6,849 nucleotides of DNA from an uncultured Campylobacter sp. (GTDB taxonomy: Bacteria; Campylobacterota; Campylobacteria; Campylobacterales; Campylobacteraceae). The position numbers and the translations under genes are program-made. Location of the stretch: assembly GCA_937875715.1 (NCBI GenBank), contig CALEHZ010000071.1, positions 1 to 6,849 on the forward strand. Reading direction: 5' to 3'. The notes below the pieces were generated by a model. It was not told the origin of the DNA and searched no databases. It was given only the letters and a program-made list of their open reading frames with translations. Positions 1 through 5,707 of this stretch are shown here, one piece after another; positions within the stretch are counted from its first letter, which is position 1; the number at the start of each line of letters is the position of its first letter.

Positions 1-933
1 CACACCTACGCCACTTACGATGCGAGTGGTGCAGATTGAACCAGGTCCGATTCCTACTTTTATAGCATTTGCTCCTGCTTGAATAAGGTCTATTACAGCG
101 GCTGGATTTGCTATATTTCCCACCACTATATCTATGTTTGGCAGCTCTTTTTTGATAGCTTTTAGCGTATCAATGATGCCTTTTGTATGTCCATGAGCTG
201 AGTCCATCACAAGCGCATCCACGCCAGCTGCCACTAGAGCCTTGGCTCTATCTACGCCGCCCACGCCTATAGCAGCCGCTACTCTCAAGCGACCTAAATC
301 ATCTTTATTTGCCAGTGGATATTCTTGGCGTTTTTTAAGATCTTTAATTGTAATTAAGCCAGTAAGCTTGTTATTTTCATCTACAATTGGCAGTTTTTCT
401 ACCTTATTTCCAGCAAAGATATTTTGCGCATCATCTAAGGTGCAGCCCTTTGGTGCTGTAATCAAGGGCATTTTCGTCATCACATCGCCTACTTTTTTGC
501 TATAATTTTTCTCAAAGCGTAAATCACGATTTGTAAGAATTCCTAGCAAAACTTTATTTTCATCTACCACAGGCACGCCTGAAATGTGATAATCGCCCAT
601 GATTTCAAGTGCCTTTGCTACGCTATCATTAGGGTTTATAAAAACCGGGTCAAATATAATTCCACTCTCGCTTTTTTTCACTCTTTTTACTTGCTTTGCT
701 TGGCTTTCTATGTCCATATTTTTGTGGATTACGCCGATGCCGCCAAGCCTAGCCATCGCAATAGCTGCCCTAGTCTCAGTCACCGTGTCCATCGCAGCTG
801 AGACAAGCGGGATATTTAGGCTGATATTTTGAGTAAATTTGCTTTTGATATCCACCTCTTTTGGCAAAACTTCTGAGTATTGCGGCACCAAAAGCACATC
901 TTCAAATGTTAGGGCTTTTTTTAATATATTCAT
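1..933 (-). CDS. guaB: IMP dehydrogenase, N-terminal 311 residues (runs off the left edge)
   Basis: Oxidises IMP to XMP with NAD+, the committed step of GTP synthesis, as a cytosolic tetramer. Reading from 933 gives an open frame of exactly 311 codons to the window edge. Visible parts: the N-terminal opening FEDVLLVPQYS (10-20), SAAMDTVTE (45-53), a pair of CBS domains (about 94-147 and 150-205) inserted in the TIM barrel, DSAHGH (244-249), and the active-site loop GIGPGSICTTRIV with catalytic Cys301. The catalytic flap and C-terminus lie outside the window. The ATG at 931-933 has an AAGGA ribosome site 7 bases upstream (AAGG at 941-944). It is the fourth minus-strand gene in a row but lies 420 bp from gatA, so it probably has its own promoter or depends on read-through; I could not identify a convincing -10 box. 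Nothing in the visible part looks damaged. The identity is secure from the motifs. Confidence 0.97.
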   Translation of the reverse strand, partial: MNILKKALTFEDVLLVPQYSEVLPKEVDIKSKFTQNISLNIPLVSAAMDTVTETRAAIAMARLGGIGVIHKNMDIESQAKQVKRVKKSESGIIFDPVFINPNDSVAKALEIMGDYHISGVPVVDENKVLLGILTNRDLRFEKNYSKKVGDVMTKMPLITAPKGCTLDDAQNIFAGNKVEKLPIVDENNKLTGLITIKDLKKRQEYPLANKDDLGRLRVAAAIGVGGVDRAKALVAAGVDALVMDSAHGHTKGIIDTLKAIKKELPNIDIVVGNIANPAAVIDLIQAGANAIKVGIGPGSICTTRIVSGVGV

Positions 934-975
934 TTTTTATCCTTATTATTTATTTGTAAAACTTAATTTATTTTT

Positions 976-1212
976 AAAAAATTCAGTTTTAAAAAATTCA
1001 AGTTTCAAAAAATTCAGTTTTGAATTTTCTGAAACTTTCACACTGACAAATTGAATTTTCTGAAATTCAAACTTTAGAAAATTCAGATTTCAGAAAATTC
1101 AATTTCAGAAAATTCAAAATAAATTCCTTTGAATTTTTTGGAATTTAAACTTTTTAGAAAATTCAGTTTCAGAAAATTCAGTTTTTAAAAAATTCAAATT
1201 CCAAAAAATTCA
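976..1212. repeat. Interspersed array of a 10-base word (ARAAAATTCA) upstream of guaB
   Basis: Ten copies of AAAAAATTCA or AGAAAATTCA start at 976, 991, 1007, 1076, 1092, 1107, 1156, 1171, 1187 and 1203. Three inverted copies (TGAATTTTYT) start at 1021, 1052 and 1130. Within the three direct-copy groups the starts are 15 or 16 bases apart. A fuller unit is roughly GTTTCAGAAAATTCA, so neighbouring direct and inverted copies can pair: 1001-1016 matches 1021-1036 with one mismatch. The stretch is extremely AT-rich, has no plausible gene on either strand, and ends about 43 bp before the guaB start. Seventeen RAATTY hexamers fall between 979 and 1211. Its function is unknown; possibilities are a DNA-uptake or methylation cluster, a protein-binding array, or a decayed repeat. 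The repeat structure itself is seen directly. Confidence 0.85.
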
Positions 1213-1213
1213 A

Positions 1214-1248
1214 ACACAATACTAAAAACTGCGATTCTAGTATTGTGT
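1214..1248 (-). terminator. Terminator-like hairpin after gatA
   Basis: ACACAATACTA (1214-1224) and TAGTATTGTGT (1238-1248) form a perfect 11-bp inverted repeat around a 13-base loop. Read on the minus strand, as the gatA message would be, the stem is followed at once by TTTGAATTTTTT, an interrupted U-run. That fits a rho-independent terminator about 110 bases past the gatA stop, although the stem is AT-rich and the U-run is broken by GAA, so it may be leaky. On the plus strand no U-run follows. If it works, guaB needs its own promoter. Confidence 0.5.
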
Positions 1249-1355
1249 GTCTATGTGGCGAAAGCTCACAAGTGCGAATGAGACGCACTAGTGGTGCGTC
1301 GCAGTGAAGCACGAAGTGAGATTTCGTCGCAGAGGCACACAAGACGAATCGCACT
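1249..1355 (-). other. GC-rich, hairpin-rich 3' region of gatA; possible structured RNA
   Basis: Base composition changes sharply here compared with the AT-rich array beside it. AGTGCGA (1271-1277) is complementary to TCGCACT (1349-1355, overlapping the gatA stop) and could close a branched structure of about 85 bases. Inside are GACGCAC/GTGCGTC (1282-1288 with 1294-1300, 5-base loop), TTCGTC/GACGAA (1323-1328 with 1343-1348) and a small CAC-GAA-GTG hairpin near 1310. Outside it, TGTGGC/GC(T)CACA (1254-1270) forms a hairpin with a bulged base; on the plus strand its loop is GAAA. CGTCGCAG is directly repeated at 1297-1304 and 1325-1332. No open frame of note and no tRNA T-arm are present. Because gatA runs on the minus strand, a 3'-UTR structure or processed small RNA on that strand seems likelier. 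A degenerate palindromic intergenic repeat is the main alternative. The folds were found by eye and no energies were calculated. Confidence 0.4.
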
Positions 1356-2709
1356 ACTTACTAGCAGCCTCCAAGCTAGCTGCTATATCTAGCACCTTTT
1401 GTTCTGCCCACTGCGCTCCGATAATCTGTGCTGAAATGTTTAGCCCATCAGCGTTTTTAGTTACAGGCACAGAAATAGCTGGCAAGCCTGCTAGATTTAC
1501 ACTTACTGTATAAACATCGCTTAAATACGCACTCAAAGGATCTGCTAGCTCGCCAAACTTATAAGCAGCATGTGGTGCAATCGGCATCAAAAGTGCGTCC
1601 GCATCGCCAAGCACCTTCTCATAAGCAGCCGAAATAAAAGCCCTTGCCTTTTGAGCCTTGATATAGTAAGCATCGTAATATCCACTACTTAGCACAAAAG
1701 TTCCAAGTAGCATTCTTCTTTGAACCTCAGGCCCAAAGCCCTCTCCACGAGTGGCTGCATACATGCCGCTAAGGCTATCAGCATCAGCACGCCTGCCATA
1801 GCGAACGCCATCATAGCGAGAGAGATTTGCACTTGCTTCAGCAGTGGCGATGATATAGTAGGCTGCGATTGCGTATTTTGCGCTACTTAGGCTTACCTCA
1901 CTTATTTCATGGCCAGCGGCTTTTAGGCGCTCAGCAGCTAGATAAATAGCCTTTTTTACCTCATCACTAGCATCATCTGTGTAGTTTTTAACTAGGGCGA
2001 TTTTATATTTTTTATTTGGGTCTAGATTTGGCGCAGTTGGCGTAAAATCAATATTTGCGCTAGTGGTGTCTTTTTCATCATAGCCAGCGATAATATCGTA
2101 TAAAATAGCAGCGTCTTCTACACTTTGTGTAATCGGTCCTATTTGATCTAAGCTTGATGAGTATGCAGCTAGTCCATATCTGCTAACACGCCCATAACTA
2201 GGCTTAAAGCCCACGCAGCCACAAAAGGCTGCTGGCTGGCGGATAGACCCACCAGTATCGCTGCCAAGTGCGGCTACAGCTAGTCCGCCGCCCACAGCAC
2301 AGGCTGAGCCACCACTGCTGCCGCCAGGCACACGGGTATGATCAAGTGGATTTAGAGTTTTGCCATAAAAGCTTGATTCAGTCGTGCTTCCCATAGCAAA
2401 CTCATCCATATTTGTGCGTCCAAAAGGCGCTAAATTTTTTGACAATAATTTTTCAATCACAGTAGCGTTATACGGCGCAACATAGCCTTGAAGTATCTTT
2501 GAACAGCTTGTTATCGCCCAGCCTTTTACTTGAATATTATCTTTTATAGCAATAGGCACGCCAGCGTAATCATCGCTAATTTCAGTATTTGTTAATTGCT
2601 CTATATAAGCACCCAGCTTATTTTCAGCCCTAATCTTTTCTTTTAATTCCTTGCGTAAATCAGCAATTCCAGCATTACCTAGCTTTAAAGATTCTTTTAA
2701 ACTTATCAT
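1354..2709 (-). CDS. gatA: Asp-tRNA(Asn)/Glu-tRNA(Gln) amidotransferase subunit A
   Basis: The glutaminase subunit of GatCAB. It frees ammonia from glutamine or asparagine, which GatB uses to convert Glu-tRNA-Gln and/or Asp-tRNA-Asn to the correct aminoacyl-tRNA. It is 451 residues, near the usual family size. The amidase-signature Ser-cisSer-Lys triad is intact: Lys56 in GVPIAIKD, Ser131 in PGGSSGGSA and Ser155 in GSDTGGS; the spacing matches characterised GatA proteins. Other family blocks are GRTNMDEFAMGS (97-108), EVQRRMLLGTFVLSSGYYDAY (328-348) and NLAGLPAISVPV (405-416). The ATG at 2707-2709 overlaps the stop of the preceding small gene as ATGA and has AGGAAAG just upstream, so translation is probably coupled. 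The gene ends in TAG directly inside the GC-rich hairpin region. gatB and gatC are not in the window; unlinked gat genes are, as I recall, normal in Campylobacter. Confidence 0.97.
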   Translation of the reverse strand: MISLKESLKLGNAGIADLRKELKEKIRAENKLGAYIEQLTNTEISDDYAGVPIAIKDNIQVKGWAITSCSKILQGYVAPYNATVIEKLLSKNLAPFGRTNMDEFAMGSTTESSFYGKTLNPLDHTRVPGGSSGGSACAVGGGLAVAALGSDTGGSIRQPAAFCGCVGFKPSYGRVSRYGLAAYSSSLDQIGPITQSVEDAAILYDIIAGYDEKDTTSANIDFTPTAPNLDPNKKYKIALVKNYTDDASDEVKKAIYLAAERLKAAGHEISEVSLSSAKYAIAAYYIIATAEASANLSRYDGVRYGRRADADSLSGMYAATRGEGFGPEVQRRMLLGTFVLSSGYYDAYYIKAQKARAFISAAYEKVLGDADALLMPIAPHAAYKFGELADPLSAYLSDVYTVSVNLAGLPAISVPVTKNADGLNISAQIIGAQWAEQKVLDIAASLEAASK

Positions 2710-2807
2710 TTTACTTTCCTTTTATTTACAAAATACACCCCAGCTCCCCACAAAACGCCCAAGAGCACGATTGTAGCGACTATAAGCCAGTTTGAAGGCT
2801 CATTCAT
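2706..2807 (-). CDS. 33-residue single-span membrane protein between ileS and gatA
   Basis: The translation starts [16 protein letters not shown] and ends [10 protein letters not shown]. Residues 6-27 form one hydrophobic helix with tryptophans at positions 7 and 20; a short acidic N-terminus and a basic KRKVK tail predict N-out/C-in orientation in the inner membrane. The ATG overlaps the ileS stop (ATGA at 2804-2807) and the TGA overlaps the gatA start (ATGA at 2706-2709). A GGAG ribosome site sits 5-6 bases before the ATG, inside the last ileS codons. Tight packing on both sides with a good ribosome site argues strongly for a real gene despite its size. I recall a small hypothetical membrane protein at this place in C. 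jejuni (Cj1060c), unchecked. Function unknown; the operon suggests a link with translation, but that is only context. The second ATG, at 2801-2803, is in another frame and stops after 7 codons. Confidence 0.85.
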   Translation of the reverse strand: MNEPSNWLIVATIVLLGVLWGAGVYFVNKRKVK

Positions 2808-5569
2808 TTGCTCTCCATTACAGCAGCACATCTAGTGCAGAGCTCATCTTCATTTTTAGCTGCGTATTTCCAGCATCTTGGGCATTTATGAGCGTTTGCT
2901 AATTGAACGCCAAAATGTGCCTCATCACAAGTAAAAGAAAATAAAAGCTCTTTATCTTCTTTATCCTTTACTCCACTTAAACAATACCAATCACTGATAT
3001 CATCGCCATTTTCTTTATAAAGTGCTAGAATTCTGCGGCTATCAGTAACTAGTTCTAATTCCAGCGTGCTTTTAATCACTTTGTCTTTTTTAAGCTTGTC
3101 TATTTGCTCATTTAGCAAGGCACGACTAGATAAAAGCAGCTCATCAACAATGCCAAAATCAAAATCTAGCTCTTCATAAACCACGCTAAAAGCATCATCC
3201 CACTCGCCTTTTAGTGCCTTTGGAGCAGACTCCAAAGCCTCGTCTATCGTATAAGTAAGCGTAGGTGTCAAAAGCCCAAAAAGCGTTCTTGCTATAAGGC
3301 TCATCGCAGACTGCGAGCTTATTCTACGGCCTGAATTTTCTGCGTCACAATAAAGCCTGTCTTTACAAATATCAAGGTAAATTCCGCTCAAATCGCTTGC
3401 TAGAAAATTCAAAAGCACATTAAAGCCCTTGCTAAAATCATAAGCACAAAAGCAGCTATGAACGCTTTTAAAAGCCTTTGTAGCACGGCTTAAAATCCAC
3501 TTATCAATAAGCGTAAAATTCTCTGTTTGAATTTTTTGTAAGTCATTTGTATTTGCTAGCAAAAAGCGAATTGTATTGCGAATTTTGCGGTATTGCTCGG
3601 CAGTTTGCTTTAAAATATCGTTGCTGATTTTAAGATCATCAGTATAGTCACTTAGTGCCACCCACATACGCAAAATCTCTATTCCATACTCTTTTGCCAC
3701 GCTCTCAGGTGCTACGACATTGCCCTTGCTTTTGCTCATCTTTTCGCCATTTCCATCTACAGTAAAGCCGTGAGTTAAAACGCTTTTAAATGGCGCGTGC
3801 TCGTTAATCGCACAGCTTAGCAAAAGCGAGCTTTGAAACCAACCACGATGCTGGTCGCTGCCTTCTAAATACATATCAGCCCGATAGCTTCCAGCATCGT
3901 AATTACCGCTTTTTAGCACAGCATTCCATGTTGAGCCACTATCAAACCACACATCTAAAATATCATAAACTTTTTCTAAATTTTCTGGCTTGTATTTTGA
4001 ATTTTCTGGCAGCAAATCAGCGATTTCTAGCTGCCACCACGCATCGCAGCCTTTCTCATCAAAAACACCAGCCACAAAGTCCAAAATATCATCATCAAAA
4101 ATCGGCTCTTTTGTATCTTTATGCCTAAAAAACGCAATCGGCACACCCCAGTCACGCTGCCTTGAAATACACCAATCAGGGCGATTTTCTATCATTGAGC
4201 CTATACGTTTTATGCCTACTTCTGGGATAAAATTTACATTTTCAAGTTCGCTAAGTGCCACCTGCCTTAAAGTGCGACCGCCGCTTAGTTTTGGGGCGTC
4301 CATTGCGATAAACCACTGCTTTGTAGCTCTATAAATTACAGGCTTATGCGTTCTCCAGCAAAATGGATAAGAGTGCGTAAATTTGCTTACTTTCAAGGCC
4401 GCATCGCCTAAAATTTCTACTATTTTATCATTTGCCTTAAAAATATGAAGTCCAATAAAATCATTTAATAAATGCTCAGGCAAGAGCTTTTTAGCCCTTA
4501 AAAGCTCATCATAGCAGCCAGCTTCATCCACTGGCATTATGACCTCTACATTGTATTTAAGGCTTACAAAATAATCATCTTCGCCGTGTCCTGGCGCAGT
4601 GTGAACAAGCCCAGAGCCACCTTCCATCAAAACATGCTCTCCAAGCATAAATAGCGATTTTCTGCCATTTAGCGGATTTATAGCGTATAAGCCCTCTAAT
4701 TCCGCGCTTTTAAACTCCTTAATTATCTCGCCCTTGCTTAGCCCCTGAGCCACGATGCTTTCCACCAAAGGCTTAGCAAAGATTAGATTTTCAGCAGTCA
4801 CTACATATATTTCATTTGGATTTAGGCTTATTCCTTGATTTGCCACCAGTGTCCAAGGCGTAGTAGTCCAAATGACTGCCTTTGCCTCCTTTACATCAAG
4901 CTTAGCAAGAGCATCGCTATCAAGCGCAAAGCTTACAAAAATGCTATAATCTTCTTTTTCTTTATATTCTACCTCAGCCTCAGCCAAAGCTGAACGCGCC
5001 GCCCAGCTCCAAAATACAGGCTTAGAACGCTCTATCAAAAGCCCCTTTTTAGCCACTTTACAAAGTGCTTTGTAAATGTCTGCTTCAAAGGCAAATTTCA
5101 TCGTAAGATAAGGCTCGTCCCAATCAGCCACAACTCCAAGGCTTTTAAACTCATCTCTTTGAATATTTATAAACTCTTTTGCCCAAGCCCTACAATGCTC
5201 CCTAATTTCAGCTTTTGAAGTAGTTTTTTTCGCATCGCCAAGCTTAGTTTCTACTTGTTGTTCAATAGGCAGACCATGACAATCCCAGCCAGGCGTAAAA
5301 CGCACGCTAGCACCGTTAAAATACTGAGTTTTAATGATAATATCTTTTAAGATCTTATTTAGCGCATGACCGATGTGAATGTGGCCATTTGCATACGGCG
5401 GCCCATCGTGAAGATTAAAGTCCTTTTTAGCACCCTTTCGTGCTTTTTTCATCTTTTCATAGACTTTGTTTTCGTCCCAAAGCTTAAAGCGTTTTGGCTC
5501 CATTTGGGGCAAGTTTGCCCTCATCGCAAAGCTAGTGTTTGGTAGAAGTAAAGTATCTTTGTAATCCAT
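2804..5569 (-). CDS. ileS: Isoleucine-tRNA ligase
   Basis: Class I synthetase that charges tRNA-Ile with isoleucine and edits valine. With the start at 5569 it has 921 residues, close to other bacterial IleS of the zinc type. Domain order: Rossmann catalytic half with HIGH (65-68, in [13 protein letters not shown]); CP1 editing domain with WTTTPWT (234-240) and [12 protein letters not shown] (323-334); second catalytic half with GWFQSS (576-581) and KMSKS (610-614); an anticodon-binding helical domain; and a C-terminal zinc knuckle, CPRC (896-899) plus CTRC (911-914). An upstream in-frame ATG at 5623 would add 18 residues, but the ATG at 5569 matches where the family begins and has AAAGG (5578-5582) 8 bases before it; the longer version also lies upstream of the probable promoter's start point. 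It heads the ileS-small gene-gatA unit and diverges from the cinA-like gene. No T-box leader is present; the predicted leader is about 30 bases. Confidence 0.97.
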   Translation of the reverse strand: MDYKDTLLLPNTSFAMRANLPQMEPKRFKLWDENKVYEKMKKARKGAKKDFNLHDGPPYANGHIHIGHALNKILKDIIIKTQYFNGASVRFTPGWDCHGLPIEQQVETKLGDAKKTTSKAEIREHCRAWAKEFINIQRDEFKSLGVVADWDEPYLTMKFAFEADIYKALCKVAKKGLLIERSKPVFWSWAARSALAEAEVEYKEKEDYSIFVSFALDSDALAKLDVKEAKAVIWTTTPWTLVANQGISLNPNEIYVVTAENLIFAKPLVESIVAQGLSKGEIIKEFKSAELEGLYAINPLNGRKSLFMLGEHVLMEGGSGLVHTAPGHGEDDYFVSLKYNVEVIMPVDEAGCYDELLRAKKLLPEHLLNDFIGLHIFKANDKIVEILGDAALKVSKFTHSYPFCWRTHKPVIYRATKQWFIAMDAPKLSGGRTLRQVALSELENVNFIPEVGIKRIGSMIENRPDWCISRQRDWGVPIAFFRHKDTKEPIFDDDILDFVAGVFDEKGCDAWWQLEIADLLPENSKYKPENLEKVYDILDVWFDSGSTWNAVLKSGNYDAGSYRADMYLEGSDQHRGWFQSSLLLSCAINEHAPFKSVLTHGFTVDGNGEKMSKSKGNVVAPESVAKEYGIEILRMWVALSDYTDDLKISNDILKQTAEQYRKIRNTIRFLLANTNDLQKIQTENFTLIDKWILSRATKAFKSVHSCFCAYDFSKGFNVLLNFLASDLSGIYLDICKDRLYCDAENSGRRISSQSAMSLIARTLFGLLTPTLTYTIDEALESAPKALKGEWDDAFSVVYEELDFDFGIVDELLLSSRALLNEQIDKLKKDKVIKSTLELELVTDSRRILALYKENGDDISDWYCLSGVKDKEDKELLFSFTCDEAHFGVQLANAHKCPRCWKYAAKNEDELCTRCAAVMESK

Positions 5570-5604
5570 AAAATTCGCCTTTTTGAAATGATTAAAATTT
5601 GGCA

Positions 5605-5616
5605 ATTTTAGCAAAA
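5605..5616 (-). promoter_or_regulatory. Extended -10 promoter for ileS
   Basis: On the minus strand this reads TTTTGCTAAAAT, an extended -10 element (TG-N-TAAAAT) of the type used by the Campylobacter housekeeping sigma factor, which relies on T-rich upstream sequence more than on a -35 box. The start point would fall near 5598, giving a leader of about 29 bases and a well-placed ribosome site. It forms a perfect inverted repeat with the cinA-side element. Inferred from sequence only. Confidence 0.5.
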
Positions 5617-5627
5617 AATACATTTTA

Positions 5628-5639
5628 TTTTGCTAAAAT
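5628..5639 (+). promoter_or_regulatory. Extended -10 promoter for the cinA-like gene
   Basis: TTTTGCTAAAAT, identical to the ileS element on the other strand, with TG at 5631-5632 and TAAAAT at 5634-5639. A start near 5646 would give a leader of about 60 bases. Only 11 bases separate this from its mirror copy, so the region where each promoter's -35 contact would lie falls on the other promoter's -10. Confidence 0.5.
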
Positions 5640-5656
5640 ATGCCTAAAATTTCGTG

Positions 5657-5693
5657 TGAATTTTATAAAAATTTTGAATTTTATAAAATTCAA
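5657..5693. repeat. Direct repeat and 20-base palindrome in the cinA leader
   Basis: TGAATTTTATAAAA occurs at 5657-5670 and again at 5675-5688. The second copy is the left part of a perfect 20-base palindrome, TTGAATTTTATAAAATTCAA (5674-5693), which ends one base before the AAAGG ribosome site. It is built from the same TGAATTTT/AAAATTCA word as the array upstream of guaB. As RNA it could form a hairpin abutting the ribosome site, but it is all A-U except two G-C pairs, so it would be weak. Confidence 0.8.
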
Positions 5694-5694
5694 T

Positions 5695-5699
5695 AAAGG
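5695..5699 (+). promoter_or_regulatory. Ribosome binding site that fixes the TTG start of the cinA-like gene
   Basis: AAAGG lies 8 bases before the TTG at 5708-5710, the same sequence and spacing as before the ileS ATG. The first in-frame ATG is residue 92, far too late, so TTG is the supported start. Confidence 0.75.
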
Positions 5700-5707
5700 C
5701 AGAAAAT

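Noticed and set aside
839..1054. Plus-strand reading frame across the guaB start and the repeat array
   Set aside because: It is antisense to guaB and then translates the AT-rich repeat as low-complexity Phe/Asn/Ser sequence; no ribosome site or family resemblance.
976..1212. CRISPR array
   Set aside because: The repeated word is about 10 bases with 5-6 bases between copies, copies occur in both orientations, and the intervening sequence is itself repetitive. CRISPR repeats are longer with unique spacers, and no cas gene is nearby.
1271..1355. tRNA-like cloverleaf
   Set aside because: A 7-bp closing stem and internal hairpins suggest a tRNA outline, but there is no T-loop GTTCRA, no proper 5-bp anticodon stem with a 7-base loop, and the arm lengths are wrong on both strands.
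1362..1385. TAGCAGC/GCTGCTA hairpin as a terminator
   Set aside because: It lies inside the last gatA codons, encoding an Ala/Ser-rich tail, and is not followed by a T-run in either direction.
1304..1513. Plus-strand reading frame overlapping the 3' end of gatA
   Set aside because: Most of it is the antisense of conserved gatA codons, and its start lies in the hairpin-rich region without a ribosome site.
3928..4334. Plus-strand reading frames inside ileS
   Set aside because: They are antisense shadows of well-conserved IleS catalytic-domain codons, without ribosome sites or recognisable domains.
5570..5604. T-box or leader attenuator for ileS
   Set aside because: The predicted leader is only about 30 bases, with no specifier stem or terminator; there is no room for a T-box.
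5570..5623. Longer ileS start adding 18 residues
   Set aside because: The extra N-terminus is not family-like, would extend into the predicted promoter, and has no ribosome site as good as the AAAGG before the ATG at 5569.
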